Origin: Chlamydiota bacterium
GTDB taxonomy: Bacteria > Chlamydiota > Chlamydiia > Chlamydiales > SM23-39
Length of the DNA: 46,491 bases
Direction: 5' to 3'
Assembly (NCBI GenBank): GCA_027451585.1
Contig: DAIDIZ010000053.1
Coordinates: 1 to 46,491, forward strand
Part shown: one piece after another, positions 24,495 to 34,949 of the stretch
Numbering within the stretch: position 1 is the first letter of the stretch
Layout: each line of letters opens with the position of its first letter
Translations under genes and position numbers: made by a program
Notes under the pieces: generated by a model
The model's database searches: none
What the model saw: only the letters and a program-made list of their open reading frames with translations
What the model was told of the DNA's origin: nothing

Positions 24495-25455
24495 TTTTCA
24501 TCAACTCCTGCGCCAACTTATTCGAATCGTGGCGAATCAAATTTCTTTTTAATAGATCCTTTTTCGCCATTGCGGCAACAGCCCCCAACATATGAGCCTC
24601 TAAAATTCGCCCATCTTGGAGGTCATTTTCAACAAGCTCCCCTTCGTTCGCATAGACATCGATCAGCTCTTTAGGAGGCTTTTCAACATTGATCAAGATA
24701 TGATCAAACACATCTTTTCCCAAAAAACGAACCAGCTCATGCAAATAGTGGCTCGCCTTGTAGCCCCCTGTTTGCCCTTTCCGATTCATTAAATTGAGAA
24801 CGAACACCTTTTTCGCATCCGATTGACAAATTGCATCACTCACCCCTTCGACCAGTAAATTCGGAATAAGTGAAGTGTGAAGTCCTCCCGGACCAATCAC
24901 CACTAAATCGGCGCTATCAATCTCCTCAATCACCTTAGGATTCACCTTTGGATAAGGCTCGAGATAAATCGTCTTATAACCCTGGTCGATCTCTTGCGAA
25001 AGATAGATCTCTCTTTCCCCCTCGAGAACCTTTCGGTTGTTCAAGACCATTTTAAGCCGCACCTGATTCATTGTAACGGGGATCACCTTTCCATTGATGT
25101 AGAGGATTTTCCCCGCCTCTTCAACTGCCTTCTCAAAACTCCCCGTTACCTTTTCCAAGGCAGACAAGAGCAAATTCCCAAACGAATGCCCCCCTAAGCC
25201 CCCATTTTCAAACCGGTAGTTCATGAGCGAACGCATCAAACGACTCGAATTTGAAAGAGCAACTAAACACTGCCGAACATCGCCCGGCGGCAATACCCCT
25301 AATTCATCTCGTAAAATCCCTGTGCTCCCGCCGTCATCAGCCATCGAAACAATCGCCGTCAAATCCAGAGGATATTTTTTGAGCCCCCTTAAGACCACAA
25401 AATTACCGGTACCACCTCCAATGACAACTATTTTTTTCGACGCCGCTCTAATCAT
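24478..25455 (-). CDS. yvcK: YvcK/CofD-like gluconeogenesis factor family protein
   Basis: A 325-residue protein. KIVVIGGGTGNFVVLRGLKK, then IVSMADDGGSTGILRDELGV and PPGDVRQCLVALS, is the hallmark N-terminal sequence of the YvcK group in the CofD superfamily. GGHSFGNLLLSALEKVTGSF and LVVIGPGGLHTSLIPNLLV follow. YvcK proteins bind UDP-sugars and, in Gram-positive bacteria, are needed for cell shape and peptidoglycan precursor allocation on gluconeogenic carbon. The actual reaction is unsettled. In Chlamydiae a link to their minimal peptidoglycan is possible but is inference. ATGA overlap with the rpe stop; 17-base overlap with the HAD gene. Confidence 0.88.
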   Translation of the reverse strand: MIRAASKKIVVIGGGTGNFVVLRGLKKYPLDLTAIVSMADDGGSTGILRDELGVLPPGDVRQCLVALSNSSRLMRSLMNYRFENGGLGGHSFGNLLLSALEKVTGSFEKAVEEAGKILYINGKVIPVTMNQVRLKMVLNNRKVLEGEREIYLSQEIDQGYKTIYLEPYPKVNPKVIEEIDSADLVVIGPGGLHTSLIPNLLVEGVSDAICQSDAKKVFVLNLMNRKGQTGGYKASHYLHELVRFLGKDVFDHILINVEKPPKELIDVYANEGELVENDLQDGRILEAHMLGAVAAMAKKDLLKRNLIRHDSNKLAQELMKIVDHI

Positions 25456-26156
25456 ATTAACTTGCGTAAACCCTCAATCGCCCGCCCCATATGAGGCTGA
25501 TCATAAAGGTAGCTTCCACTCACTAAGACGTTTGCTCCCGCCTTAACACACAATGCCGCTGTTTCTGGGATAATCCCTCCATCAACCTGGATGCGAAAAG
25601 GAGGCAAAACGGACTCTCCCTGGACAATCACCCCTCCCTCTCGAACCCCCATCCGAGTGCAAAAATCGCGCGTCAACGCAATTTTCTCAAGCACCTCAGG
25701 AATGAATTTTTGCCCCCCAAAGCCAGGATTTACAGTCATCAATAATACCATATCACACTGGCCCAAATATTTAGGGATCATCGAAAAAGAGGTCTCTGGA
25801 TTGAATGCGAGAGCAGATTTTTTTCCACATTTACGGATAAATTCTAACGTATCTTCCACATCTTCAGTAGCTTCAAAATGAAATGTAATTCGATCGGCCC
25901 CCTCTTGGATGAATCGCTCAACGTAATCAAAGGGGTTATAGATCATCAAATGGACATCCAAAAAAAGATGCGTTGCCCGATTGATTGCTCCCACAGCCTT
26001 AGGGCCGAGCGTTAAATTGGGGACAAAATGACCATCCATGATATCGATGTGAATTCCATCAGCGCCGGAATCCTCAAGTCGTTTAGCCTCATCAGCTAGA
26101 ACTCCAAAATCCCCGGAGAGAATTGAGGGGAAAACCTCTGTTTTCTTTTTTTCCAT
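25452..26156 (-). CDS. rpe: Ribulose-phosphate 3-epimerase
   Basis: About 234 residues from ATG 26156. The frame extends to another ATG at 26219, but the sequence from EVFPSILSGDFGVLADEAKR aligns with the family start, so the 21-residue extension is probably not translated. GADGIHIDIMDGHFVPNLTL carries the metal-binding H and D and the catalytic aspartate. LDVHLMIYNP supplies the second histidine, MTVNPGFGGQKF the phosphate-side loop, and QVDGGI the last catalytic aspartate. It interconverts ribulose-5-P and xylulose-5-P in the pentose phosphate pathway. About 15 extra residues (REGGVIVQGESVLPPFR) sit just before QVDGGI compared with the C. trachomatis protein as I recall it. First gene of the operon. 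Confidence 0.93.
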   Translation of the reverse strand: MEKKKTEVFPSILSGDFGVLADEAKRLEDSGADGIHIDIMDGHFVPNLTLGPKAVGAINRATHLFLDVHLMIYNPFDYVERFIQEGADRITFHFEATEDVEDTLEFIRKCGKKSALAFNPETSFSMIPKYLGQCDMVLLMTVNPGFGGQKFIPEVLEKIALTRDFCTRMGVREGGVIVQGESVLPPFRIQVDGGIIPETAALCVKAGANVLVSGSYLYDQPHMGRAIEGLRKLI

Positions 26157-26319
26157 AGTTCCCGAAATGTATACCCGAGACTCCCTGTTATCGACAAGAG
26201 GGGGATAAAAACGACTCATTTAAGGACACTTACAATAAAAAACAATTTTTAATTACAAATAAAACAACAAATATGTATAATAAACATCAAACAATAACAA
26301 AAAAATAACGGAGATAATA

Positions 26320-26877
26320 ATGATCATAGCACCCAAAAACGCACAAAATCTTGTTGACGCAACACTATTCAGCAGAGACGGGCTGGCGGCAATACAAAAA
26401 ACCGTTGCCAATAACACTCCATCATTCGCAGCTATACAGGCAGTTGGATCGAGTATAGCCTCACATGCATCGAAATTGCGTAAGGAACATCCTCGTGCCA
26501 TCGCCGTCGCAGCGATCGGAGGAGCCGCCGCCGTCGGCGGACTTATCTATCGCTTTACCCGTCATAAAGCAAAGCAAGCTGCTGCAAAAGCACTAGCTGA
26601 AGCTACTAAAAAGGCTGCTGCTGAAGCTGAAGCTACTCAAAAGGCTGCTAGAACTAGAAGAGGTGGAGTACCTGCTCAATCGTTGACAGACCGATGCGAT
26701 GAATTCTTAAAGAAAAATCCACAAGGAACGCGACTCACAGCCGAGAGTTTCAAGGAGTTTCAAACGTTGGTTATTGAAAGCCGGCAATCATCAACCCCCG
26801 AAGCAGGGACTGTGAGAGAGCGACTATCGAAAGCTTTTGTTAGGGACTTCGCGACAGTCTGTCTGAATAACCAATAA
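26320..26877 (+). CDS. Unrecognised alanine-rich protein with one membrane segment
   Basis: A 185-residue protein of no recognised family. GGAG stands 6 bases before ATG 26320. Residues ~58-76 (PRAIAVAAIGGAAAVGGLIY) form one Ala/Gly-rich membrane helix. A long Ala/Lys/Glu helix with short repeats (AAAKALAEATKKAAAEAEAT) follows at ~85-115 and looks like a coiled coil. The C-terminal ~65 residues (SLTDRCDEFLKKNPQGTRLT and ESFKEFQTLVIESRQ) look like a small helical domain. It is a monocistronic gene ending in a strong terminator. A membrane-anchored structural or secreted role is possible; nothing in the sequence decides. Confidence 0.7.
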   Translation: MIIAPKNAQNLVDATLFSRDGLAAIQKTVANNTPSFAAIQAVGSSIASHASKLRKEHPRAIAVAAIGGAAAVGGLIYRFTRHKAKQAAAKALAEATKKAAAEAEATQKAARTRRGGVPAQSLTDRCDEFLKKNPQGTRLTAESFKEFQTLVIESRQSSTPEAGTVRERLSKAFVRDFATVCLNNQ

Positions 26878-26881
26878 ACAG

Positions 26882-26919
26882 AAAGCCACCAATCCGCAAG
26901 GACTTGGTGGCTTTTTTTC
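26882..26919. terminator. Strong, bidirectional intrinsic terminator
   Basis: AAAGCCACCAA, a 10-base loop, TTGGTGGCTTT and then further Ts form an 11-bp stem followed by a T-run. It ends the upstream plus-strand gene and, because A-runs also flank the other side, can serve the convergent gene whose stop is at 26918. Confidence 0.9.
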
Positions 26920-28861
26920 AATCGAAAAGGGCGAGAAATCGGGCTTGTTGAGATAAGTCCTCAGAAAGTAAAAGATATCCTAGATATGTAACTCCCTCCA
27001 CTTCAATTGAAAGAGAAACAAGCTGATGAGCGGGAAAACCGAGAACCTCGATTTGGCCATAAATCTCTTTTCTTTTCTTAACGTCAACAGCTACAACAAC
27101 AAACACTTTTAATCCATCTTGCCGATAGAGAAACTCCCCCCTTTTTTTCGGATGGAGCCGATTCCCTTTTATTCCTTGTAGAAGGAGTAAAAAGAACTGC
27201 TTGAGAGGCTCCGCTTCAATTGCGGTCCTCATTTCAATCGGATTGAGAGCATAATAAAATTTCTCGAGGAGGAGAGGGTGTTCGAAAGCTACCTTCCCAA
27301 GAGATTCTTTGAGCGCATCGAGAAGCTGATTCTGCTTGTAAATCATCCCCCCATTGTAATCGCGCACTTCACCGAGCAACCTGCCCAACTCATCGACAAT
27401 CGACTGCCTCGCCTTATACAAATCAACCGAATGATCTTTCCTCAAAAAAGGGCCACTATCCACAACAGTACGAAAAACAGTTGCCTCTTTCACATACTTT
27501 TTTCGAATAAAGCCCACCTTACGGACCCTATCGGGAATGTATTTCAACCGAGAATCTGCTCGACTAAATATCTCTTGCAAAGTCGCAGCTCCAAGCGACT
27601 TCACTTGGACACAGATCACGGTAAAAACAAGATCGGCCCCCTTTTGTTCATCAAGAGAAATGATAAGATGAGGCATATCATGGACAAAACGGATCTGTCT
27701 AGAAAGAGTCATGATATTACGAAGCACTTCTTCTTCATTCCGAGGCATAAAAATAGGACGGGTAAGTTGCTCAATGTGCTCCTTGATTTGCTCAGGCAAA
27801 GAAGTCCTTAAACGTTGGATCTCATGCAAACTAAAGTCGGCTCCATCCTCCTTTTCAATCTCTAGATAAAGCGTAGCCAAAGAACCGTCAGGAGCCCGCT
27901 CAAGAAAAAAAGAACCCTCTACAGGACGAACAGTTCCAAAATGTTTTTGAATCGCACTCACAAGATGGGAGGTCTCAAAAACCTCATGGTTTTGCAAAAA
28001 ATTCAACCCCACCAAAACACCAAGGACATGCCTAAACTTCTGAGAAGTGAGTTGCGTCTTTAAAAACTTGAGATGGATATGTCTTTTTGTCGGCAAGACC
28101 TCAATATTTTGTTTGAGAAGCTTGCTCAGTGAATACAGGTTCGAAATGATCCGACTAATATGATGATAATCTCTTTCCTGCTTAAATCCTTCTTGGCAAG
28201 TGATGAGAAATTGTTGCATCTGAGCAAAAATCCCCCGATCAAAATCTTTCGAATGACTCTGGATCAATGATCCAATCTTTTCTTGTATCATCGCCGTCTT
28301 GCCGTCGCTCGAAAGCCCTTTAAACTCGAGAATCCTCCGAGCATGGTAATCTGAAACAACCCCAAGACGAATCTCCGTTTCAACTAAGGAAAGATTCCGA
28401 CGCACCTCCTCCACATCCTGAGCGCTTTTTAAATGAATCACAATCTCAGCTACGCTCAATAAATCATCACAAAGATGGGCAATCCGAACATCAGATGCAA
28501 AAAAAAGCTCCACATTCACTCTTTTTTGTGGCAGCAACCAGCGACTCACCATATCGTAAAAAAAATGGGACGCGTTCAGCCGGTATTTAGCGAGAAGAAG
28601 AACGGAAAGAGTACAGGGGGCCTTCGAAAGATCCGACCAAGAGATCAAGGGAAGCATATCAGCAAAACGAGCCCTTTCAACCGCAAGCCTTTCCCCCCTT
28701 TCTTTCAGCATTTCCTCTGGAACGAGCCTCCGAATCAGGTCTTGCGCCCCTTCTCGGTAATGCTCCGCTTCAATGAGGGGACATCCAAAGTCAAAATCAA
28801 ATTCTAATTGTCTTTCTTGTAAAAGGAGCATGGAAGCCTGTAATTCTGTAGAAATTTTCAC
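26918..28861 (-). CDS. Large unrecognised cytoplasmic protein (647 residues)
   Basis: A 647-residue soluble protein that I cannot assign. The GTG start at 28861 has GAGGGG 9 bases upstream; ATG 28831 is an alternative. No signal peptide or membrane segment is visible. It is rich in amphipathic helices (for example IKEHIEQLTRPIFMPRNEEE and EKIGSLIQSHSKDFDRG), interrupted by beta-rich parts (GSLATLYLEIEKEDGADFSL, LVFTVICVQVKSLGAATLQE and VTYLGYLLLSEDLSQ). Motifs such as FLYRQDGLKVFVVVAVDVKKRK suggest a C-terminal beta domain near residues 570-640. The gene is monocistronic, divergent from rpsA. Its composition resembles core chromosomal genes rather than the AT-rich island genes, so it may be conserved among Chlamydiae. 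Confidence 0.75.
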   Translation of the reverse strand: MKISTELQASMLLLQERQLEFDFDFGCPLIEAEHYREGAQDLIRRLVPEEMLKERGERLAVERARFADMLPLISWSDLSKAPCTLSVLLLAKYRLNASHFFYDMVSRWLLPQKRVNVELFFASDVRIAHLCDDLLSVAEIVIHLKSAQDVEEVRRNLSLVETEIRLGVVSDYHARRILEFKGLSSDGKTAMIQEKIGSLIQSHSKDFDRGIFAQMQQFLITCQEGFKQERDYHHISRIISNLYSLSKLLKQNIEVLPTKRHIHLKFLKTQLTSQKFRHVLGVLVGLNFLQNHEVFETSHLVSAIQKHFGTVRPVEGSFFLERAPDGSLATLYLEIEKEDGADFSLHEIQRLRTSLPEQIKEHIEQLTRPIFMPRNEEEVLRNIMTLSRQIRFVHDMPHLIISLDEQKGADLVFTVICVQVKSLGAATLQEIFSRADSRLKYIPDRVRKVGFIRKKYVKEATVFRTVVDSGPFLRKDHSVDLYKARQSIVDELGRLLGEVRDYNGGMIYKQNQLLDALKESLGKVAFEHPLLLEKFYYALNPIEMRTAIEAEPLKQFFLLLLQGIKGNRLHPKKRGEFLYRQDGLKVFVVVAVDVKKRKEIYGQIEVLGFPAHQLVSLSIEVEGVTYLGYLLLSEDLSQQARFLALFD

Positions 28862-29082
28862 TCTATCGAACCCCTCACAAAAAATGAAATATTTTTTTAC
28901 CTCTATGTCTTAGGTCTCGTAAAAAAAATTCGCTTTGCAATCGTGAGTCTCTCGAAAGGATTGCGAATCGCTTGCTATTATTGAAGGGATTTTGTTACTC
29001 TCTCTCCTTAACCCGAGACGAATGTCCCCTTTTTCCTAAGAGTCCATTCGCCCCACTTTATAAACAGGAGAAACCCTAAACC
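28862..29082 (+). promoter_or_regulatory. Leader/promoter region of the rpsA cluster
   Basis: 221 bases between the divergent 647-residue gene and rpsA. It contains an inverted pair GCAATC (28937-28942) / GATTGC (28959-28964) and AT-rich stretches able to act as promoters. TTTATAAA near 29057-29064 could be a -10. The AGGAG before rpsA lies 12 bases from the ATG, longer than usual. No specific regulator site is recognised. Confidence 0.35.
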
Positions 29083-30834
29083 ATGTCTTCCAAACACCCC
29101 CCCTCACACCTTCACGACTGGAACTCTAGCAATGTTCTCGACGATGTTGCTTTCCAAGAACACGATGCACGCCAATTCCGCGAACTCCTCTACGGAAAAG
29201 GAAAGTCGGGCGGTGAAGACTCCCTCTCTCTTTTAAACGCAGGACAAATCCTCCAAGGAAGAATCGTCGAGATCACCAAAGACTTCATCGTCATCGATGT
29301 CGGTCTCAAATCGGAAGGTCTCGTCCCCATGTCCGAATTCACAGAACCAGAAGAGATCATCCTCGGAGGACAAATTGAAGTATATCTCGATCAAACCGAA
29401 GGGGAAGATGGACAAATCGTCCTCTCTCGCGAAAAAGCGCGCAAATTCCGTCAGTGGGAGCATATTGTCAAAAATTGCAAAGAAGGTTCGATCGTCAAAG
29501 GGAAAGTCATCAAAAAGGTCAAGGGTGGCCTCATGGTCGATATCGGAATGGAAGCGTTCCTCCCTGGATCTCAAATCGATAATAAGAGAATCAAAAATCT
29601 CGATGAATTCCTAGGAAGAACCTACGAATTCAAAATCCTCAAAATCAATATTGATAGAAAAAATATCGTCGTCTCCCGCCGAGAACTCCTCGAAGAGGAA
29701 AGAGTCTCTCGCAAAGCAGAACTCCTCGAGCATATACAAAAAGGGGCCATCCTGAAAGGTGTCGTAAAAAACATCACCGACTTCGGAGTCTTCCTCGATC
29801 TCGACGGAATCGACGGCCTTCTCCATATCACCGATATGACTTGGAAGAGAATCAAACACCCTTCCGAAGTGGTCCGCTTAGGACAAGAGCTCGAAGTGGT
29901 CGTCCTCCATGTCGACAGCGACAAAGGAAGAATCGCTCTCGGACTCAAGCAAAAAGAAGAAAATCCTTGGGAAGAGATCGAAAAACGGTACCCCATTGGA
30001 ACAAAAGTCCATGGAAAAATCGTCAATCTCGTCTCCTACGGAGCCTTTATTGAGATTGAGCCTGGCATCGAGGGACTCATTCACGTATCTGAAATGTCTT
30101 GGACAAAAAACATCACCGATCCGAGCGAAATGGTCCGCGTTGGAGATGAAGTTGATGCAGTTGTTCTCTCCGTTCAGAAAGAGGAAGGAAAAATCTCCCT
30201 CGGAATCAAACAAACTGAAAGAAATCCCTGGGAAGATGTCGAAAGAAAATACCCAGTGGGCAGCAGCGTAATGGCCGAAATCCGAAGCCTCACTAACTAT
30301 GGCGCTTTTGTCGAGCTCGAGCCAGGCGTTGATGGACTCATCCATATCTCCGATCTCAGCTGGATCAAAAAAGTCTCTCACCCTTCCGAAATTTTGAAAA
30401 AAGGGGATAAAGTCGAAGCAATCATTCTCTCTGTCGACAAAGAGAGCAAAAAGATCACTTTAGGAGTCAAACAGCTCAGCACCAATCCTTGGGATTCTCT
30501 CGAAAGAACACTCCCCATCGGAACCGTTGTCCATGGCACAGTCACCAAAACAACAGCTTTCGGAGCCTTTGTCCTCCTCGACTCAGGCATCGAAGCCCTC
30601 ATCCACGTGACAGAACTCTCCGATCAACCCTTTGGCAAAGTCGAAGATGTAGTCTCTAAAGGGGACGACGTCACAGCTAAAGTGATCAAGATCGATCCTG
30701 AGCACAAAAAAGTGGCCCTCTCCGTTAAAGAGTACTTAATCGAGAAAAACCAGCAGAATCGAGACGATATCGTCGTTGGTTCTAAAGGGAAAAAAGGGAA
30801 AAAGAAAGCCTCCTCTCACGAAGAAAACGAGTAA
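29083..30834 (+). CDS. rpsA: 30S ribosomal protein S1
   Basis: A 583-residue protein with six S1 RNA-binding domains at about 53-116, 135-200, 220-289, 305-376, 391-463 and 478-548. The repeated pattern is G-x-V-x-G-x-[IV] followed by GAFV-E-x-x-G-x-xGL[IL]H[IV]S (for example [20 protein letters not shown] and [20 protein letters not shown]). Domains 3-6 are the most similar, as in other bacterial S1 proteins. A lysine-rich tail follows. S1 docks mRNA on the 30S subunit. The start has a distant AGGAG. It is the first gene of rpsA-nusA-infB-rbfA-truB-ychF, the same order as C. trachomatis CT098-CT092. Confidence 0.97.
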   Translation: MSSKHPPSHLHDWNSSNVLDDVAFQEHDARQFRELLYGKGKSGGEDSLSLLNAGQILQGRIVEITKDFIVIDVGLKSEGLVPMSEFTEPEEIILGGQIEVYLDQTEGEDGQIVLSREKARKFRQWEHIVKNCKEGSIVKGKVIKKVKGGLMVDIGMEAFLPGSQIDNKRIKNLDEFLGRTYEFKILKINIDRKNIVVSRRELLEEERVSRKAELLEHIQKGAILKGVVKNITDFGVFLDLDGIDGLLHITDMTWKRIKHPSEVVRLGQELEVVVLHVDSDKGRIALGLKQKEENPWEEIEKRYPIGTKVHGKIVNLVSYGAFIEIEPGIEGLIHVSEMSWTKNITDPSEMVRVGDEVDAVVLSVQKEEGKISLGIKQTERNPWEDVERKYPVGSSVMAEIRSLTNYGAFVELEPGVDGLIHISDLSWIKKVSHPSEILKKGDKVEAIILSVDKESKKITLGVKQLSTNPWDSLERTLPIGTVVHGTVTKTTAFGAFVLLDSGIEALIHVTELSDQPFGKVEDVVSKGDDVTAKVIKIDPEHKKVALSVKEYLIEKNQQNRDDIVVGSKGKKGKKKASSHEENE

Positions 30835-30843
30835 GGAATATCC

Positions 30844-32118
30844 ATGAATAAAGACCTGATTGCCATTTTTGAATATCTTGAGCGCGAAAAAGGAATTAAG
30901 CGGGAGGTCGTCATTGAAGCGATCACCGATTCTCTCCGCACAGCTGCTCGCAAAAGCGTAAAAGGACTTGGCGAGAAGGTCACAGTGGAAATCCACCCTA
31001 AAACAGGGGAAATCGAGGTCTTCACACAAAAGAAAATCGTCGAAAAGGTGATCAACCCTTCCGAAGAAATTTCTTTTGAAGAAGCGAGGATGTTCGAACC
31101 TGAATGTACAGTCGGCCAGTGGATCGAACTCTCCATTCCTCCACAAGATTTCGGGCGAATCGCAGCCGCGGCCGCCCGTCAAATCATCGCGAAAAAGCTC
31201 AAAGGAGCCGAAAGAGATGTCATTTACGAAGAATATCGCCATCGGACCGGGGAAATCATTTCCGGAACGGTGAAGCGATTCATCCGAGGCAGGACCATCG
31301 TCGTCGATTTAGGAAAAGTAGAAGCAATTCTCCCAGAGAGAAACTACCCCAAACTCGAACGATACAATGTGGGCGATAAAGTCCAAGCACTCCTGCACGA
31401 AGTGCGCGATACTGATATGGGCGGAGCCGAAGTTATTTTAACCCGCAGCCACCCAGACTTCGTCTCTTCACTTTTCACACAAGAGGTCCCTGAACTGCAC
31501 GACAAAACAGTTGTCATTGAAAAAATCGTACGAGACCCAGGCTACCGGACCAAATTGGCCGTCCGCTCCTATGACCCAAAAGTCGACCCTGTAGGCACCT
31601 GCGTGGGCGTTAGAGGAAATCGAATCAAAAATATCATCCGGGAACTCAACAACGAAAAGATCGATGTCGTTCCTTTCTCAGAAGATCCGATTCAACTCTT
31701 GAAAAATCTCCTCTCTCCAATCGACCCTAAAAAAGTGAAGGTCTTCGAACATAAGATCTGGTTACTCGTGGCCGATGAAGAGTATCCTCTCGTTATTGGG
31801 AAAAGAGGGATGAACGCTCGCTTAATCGGGCAAATGATCGAAAAAGAAATCGAAGTCCAAAAACTGACTGACTACCAAAAACTTCTCACAATTCAAATGG
31901 CGGAACTGGCAGACTCTCAGGAAGGAGCTTTCGATGAAAAACTCAAGATTGAGGGCGTTAGCGGCCTGATCAATGAAAGCCTGATCGGGGCTGGATACGA
32001 GACGTTCCGGAAATTCATGCAGGCCGATCCTCAGGAAGTCACCACTCGAGTCCCCGGCGTCAATTATTATGACCTCGCTGACAAGCTCCTAGAACAAATG
32101 CGAAAAAGAAAGGGTTAA
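30844..32118 (+). CDS. nusA: Transcription termination/antitermination factor NusA
   Basis: A 424-residue protein with the NusA order. The N-terminal RNA-polymerase-binding domain (1-125) includes IFEYLEREKGIKREVVIEAI. An S1 domain (~135-200) has GTVKRFIRGRTIVVDLGKVE and AILPERNYPKL. Two KH domains (~230-345) include CVGVRGNRIKNIIRELNNEK and LVIGKRGMNARLIGQMIEKE (GxRGxRI and GKRGxNARL signatures). A short C-terminal part (~365-424) ends SLIGAGYETFRKF and PGVNYYDLADKLLEQM; the long acidic repeats of E. coli NusA are absent. AAGGA lies 6 bases before ATG 30844. 9 bases separate it from rpsA and 3 from infB. Confidence 0.97.
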   Translation: MNKDLIAIFEYLEREKGIKREVVIEAITDSLRTAARKSVKGLGEKVTVEIHPKTGEIEVFTQKKIVEKVINPSEEISFEEARMFEPECTVGQWIELSIPPQDFGRIAAAAARQIIAKKLKGAERDVIYEEYRHRTGEIISGTVKRFIRGRTIVVDLGKVEAILPERNYPKLERYNVGDKVQALLHEVRDTDMGGAEVILTRSHPDFVSSLFTQEVPELHDKTVVIEKIVRDPGYRTKLAVRSYDPKVDPVGTCVGVRGNRIKNIIRELNNEKIDVVPFSEDPIQLLKNLLSPIDPKKVKVFEHKIWLLVADEEYPLVIGKRGMNARLIGQMIEKEIEVQKLTDYQKLLTIQMAELADSQEGAFDEKLKIEGVSGLINESLIGAGYETFRKFMQADPQEVTTRVPGVNYYDLADKLLEQMRKRKG

Positions 32119-32121
32119 CCC

Positions 32122-34578
32122 TTGGCAAAAAACTTAAAACTCAACATCAAAAATCTCCAATTGGCAGGAGCTTTAAAATCGAAAACTCCTGAAGAAAAGT
32201 CTTCCGAGTCAGATCTTTTAGCGAAAAAGGAGACTCCTGAGACTGAGCCAAAACAAAGAGTCAGTCGACTCAAAGAAGATGCTACCGTTACCACAGCTTT
32301 AAAACAGGCTGAAAAAACGTTGGCAGCAAGAGAAAAAGACAAAGAACAGGAAGCCCATCTCCCTAAAAAACGGAGATCACGCCTAATTCAAGAACCTAAC
32401 AATGAAGAGAAATCTGAACTGAAAGGACATGAAGAGGCATCTGCCCACCCCACTCCTCCCCTCTCTATCGAAGTGGATAAAAACAGGGTAGAAGAACTCC
32501 TCTCTCCACCCCTCTCCTCGCCTTCAATGTCTGAAAAAACGCCCCCCCTAAAAGAGGAATCCGCCCCTTCAGCAACATCATCTAAGCCTACTTCTCCCCA
32601 TACCCCAGCCCCCCAAACAACGGAACCTCCTAAACCCCAATTAGATGCGGCAAAAGCAAAAGAACTGAGACCTCAAAAAAGGAAGGAAGAGGTCCGTTTT
32701 GACTCTCGAGATCGTCAAGGACTCCGAGATGTCGACAATGAAGCCTGGAGAAAAAAAAGGGCCTTTAAACCCAAAAAACAAGTCTTTGAAGAGGTCACAC
32801 GACCCAAATCCTTAAGCGTCCGCCTCCCGATCACAATCAAGGACCTCGCCCAAGAGATGAAATTAAAGGCATCCCAATTGATCGCCAAGCTCTTCATGCA
32901 AGGGATCACCCTTACTCTCAATGACTATCTCGACGACGAAACTGCAGTTCAACTCCTCGGGCACGATTTTGGATGTGAAATCACAATCGATAGAGCAGAA
33001 CAGAAAAGAATCCAGATCACTGACCGAACCATTCGGCAGGAAATTCAAGGAGAAACTCCCGCCGAGCTCGTTCTCCGTTCTCCTGTTGTTACATTTATGG
33101 GTCACGTGGACCACGGAAAAACCAGCCTGATCGATTCCGTGCGCAAATCGAATCGAGTCGCTGGAGAAGCAGGAGCGATCACCCAGCATATTGGTGCCTT
33201 CCAAGTGAAGACCAATGCAGGCGATGTGACCATTCTCGATACCCCTGGCCACGAAGCCTTTTCGGAGATGCGCTCTCGAGGAGCCAACGTCACTGATATC
33301 GTTATTCTCGTGGTGGCAGGCGATGAAGGGATGCGAGCCCAGACCGATGAAGCGATCCGACAAGCAAGAGAAGCCAATGTTCCGATCCTCGTCGCCCTAA
33401 ATAAATCAGATAAACCCAATTTTGACGCCCAAAAGGTTTACCGAGAGCTTGCTGATCGAGATCTCCTTCCCGAAGCATGGGGAGGAACAACGATTGTAGT
33501 TCCATGCTCCGCCTCAACAGGAGAAGGGGTTACCGAGTTGCTCGAGATGATCGCCTTACAAGCAGAAATTCTCGAACTAAGAGCCAACCCCCACCATCGA
33601 GCACGCGGTACCATCCTCGAATCGGAGCTGCACAAAGGGCTAGGAGCCGTGGCTACAGTGCTGGTCCAAAACGGAACACTCAAAAAAAACGATGCGATCG
33701 TCTTTGGTCCCTATTCTGGGCGGATCAAAACAATGCACGACGATCATGGACGCCCTGTCGAAATCGCAGGTCCCTCTATGCCGGTAAAAATTACAGGACT
33801 GTCCGAGCTTGCTCTAGCCGGTTCTGAGTTCATCGTTGTTAAAAACGAGAAAGAAGCGAGAGACCTCGCCTCTGCCAGAGCCGAAGGACTCCGCCGAGAT
33901 ACCCTCTCTGGAGCCAAAATGGGAAGCCTCGAAAAAATGATGGCCAAAAAAGAAAGTGGCGAGAAGAAAATTCTCCCCCTTATTCTCCGGGCCGACGTAC
34001 AAGGCTCCCTCGAAGCGCTCAAGAACTCCCTTCTCAAGATCAAATCGGACAAAGTGCGCATTGAAATTGTGAACGCTGATGTAGGAGAAATCTCCGAATC
34101 AGATATTGAGCTTGCCTCTGCATCCAAAGCAACGATTGTGGGATTCCATACCAGCATAGAAAGCCACGCAGATCAACTCATTAAGCAGAAAAAAGTCTCG
34201 ATCTTCTCTCAAGATGTAATCTATCATCTGATCGACGATGTAAAAGTGAAGATGCGCTCGCTTCTCGATAAGATTGAGCAAGAAAACGATGTTGGATCCG
34301 CCCTTGTAAAAGCAGTCTTTAGTTCGTCTCAGCTAGGCAATATTGCTGGCTCTCAAGTGACCGATGGGGTGATTAAGAGACAAAGCCTTATCAGGCAGCT
34401 TCGCAATAATAAAGTGATTTGGAAAGGGAAAATTGCCTCTCTCAAGCGAATTAAAGAAGACGTAAAAGAAGTCCAAAAAGGATTTGAGTGTGGGATTGTT
34501 CTTGAAGGACAATCAGATGTGCGTGAAGGAGATGTGTTCCAAGCCTATGAAGTGACCTATTTAGAGCAGGATCTGTGA
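32122..34578 (+). CDS. infB: Translation initiation factor IF-2
   Basis: An 818-residue GTPase placing initiator tRNA on the 30S subunit. Start is TTG 32122, with AAGGG about 8 bases upstream; TTG GCA AAA gives [12 protein letters not shown], a typical IF-2 opening. Residues ~20-230 are a charged, Pro/Lys/Glu-rich linker. IF2N-like segment [20 protein letters not shown], then [14 protein letters not shown] at ~234-266. G-domain: GHVDHGKTS near 327, [15 protein letters not shown] and SASTGEG. Domains II-IV follow, including [20 protein letters not shown] and the C-terminal [20 protein letters not shown]. The stop overlaps the rbfA GTG start by 4 bases. Confidence 0.97.
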   Translation: MAKNLKLNIKNLQLAGALKSKTPEEKSSESDLLAKKETPETEPKQRVSRLKEDATVTTALKQAEKTLAAREKDKEQEAHLPKKRRSRLIQEPNNEEKSELKGHEEASAHPTPPLSIEVDKNRVEELLSPPLSSPSMSEKTPPLKEESAPSATSSKPTSPHTPAPQTTEPPKPQLDAAKAKELRPQKRKEEVRFDSRDRQGLRDVDNEAWRKKRAFKPKKQVFEEVTRPKSLSVRLPITIKDLAQEMKLKASQLIAKLFMQGITLTLNDYLDDETAVQLLGHDFGCEITIDRAEQKRIQITDRTIRQEIQGETPAELVLRSPVVTFMGHVDHGKTSLIDSVRKSNRVAGEAGAITQHIGAFQVKTNAGDVTILDTPGHEAFSEMRSRGANVTDIVILVVAGDEGMRAQTDEAIRQAREANVPILVALNKSDKPNFDAQKVYRELADRDLLPEAWGGTTIVVPCSASTGEGVTELLEMIALQAEILELRANPHHRARGTILESELHKGLGAVATVLVQNGTLKKNDAIVFGPYSGRIKTMHDDHGRPVEIAGPSMPVKITGLSELALAGSEFIVVKNEKEARDLASARAEGLRRDTLSGAKMGSLEKMMAKKESGEKKILPLILRADVQGSLEALKNSLLKIKSDKVRIEIVNADVGEISESDIELASASKATIVGFHTSIESHADQLIKQKKVSIFSQDVIYHLIDDVKVKMRSLLDKIEQENDVGSALVKAVFSSSQLGNIAGSQVTDGVIKRQSLIRQLRNNKVIWKGKIASLKRIKEDVKEVQKGFECGIVLEGQSDVREGDVFQAYEVTYLEQDL

Positions 34579-34949
34579 AAAAGAATCGACTCGAGCGGAT
34601 TAACTCTCTTCTCCAGGAAGTGATTTTTGACGTGATCCTCAAGCAGGTGAAAAACCCTCACGTCAATCTTTTTGTTTCAGTGACTCGAGTAGATACCTCC
34701 GCCGATCTCTACCATGCAAAGGTCTACGTGAGCCTGATCGGAACTGATGCAGAAAAAGAAAAAGTACTCCAGGCCCTTGAATCTGCAGCCGGATTCATCG
34801 CAGTGAACGCATCCAAACAAGTACAGATGCGCCACTTCCCAACCCTCACTTTTAAACTTGACCATGCAGCCGAGGAGCATTTTAAAATCCAAAAAATCCT
34901 CTCGGACATCGAGAAGGAACGGCAGTCTCGCCCCCATGAAGAAGAATAA
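34575..34949 (+). CDS. rbfA: Ribosome-binding factor A
   Basis: A 124-residue KH-type protein that helps 16S rRNA 5'-end maturation and cold adaptation. It starts at GTG 34575, overlapping the infB stop (GTGA). [40 protein letters not shown] and [11 protein letters not shown] match the family helix-strand order. [20 protein letters not shown] with ILSDIEKE is the conserved C-terminal block (P-x-L-x-F-x-x-D). Its last 14 bases overlap truB. Confidence 0.94.
   Translation: MKKNRLERINSLLQEVIFDVILKQVKNPHVNLFVSVTRVDTSADLYHAKVYVSLIGTDAEKEKVLQALESAAGFIAVNASKQVQMRHFPTLTFKLDHAAEEHFKIQKILSDIEKERQSRPHEEE

Noticed and set aside
29233..30602. Long antisense frames across rpsA, nusA and infB
   Set aside because: They are mirror frames of strongly coding, conserved genes and have no ribosome binding sites or recognisable domains.
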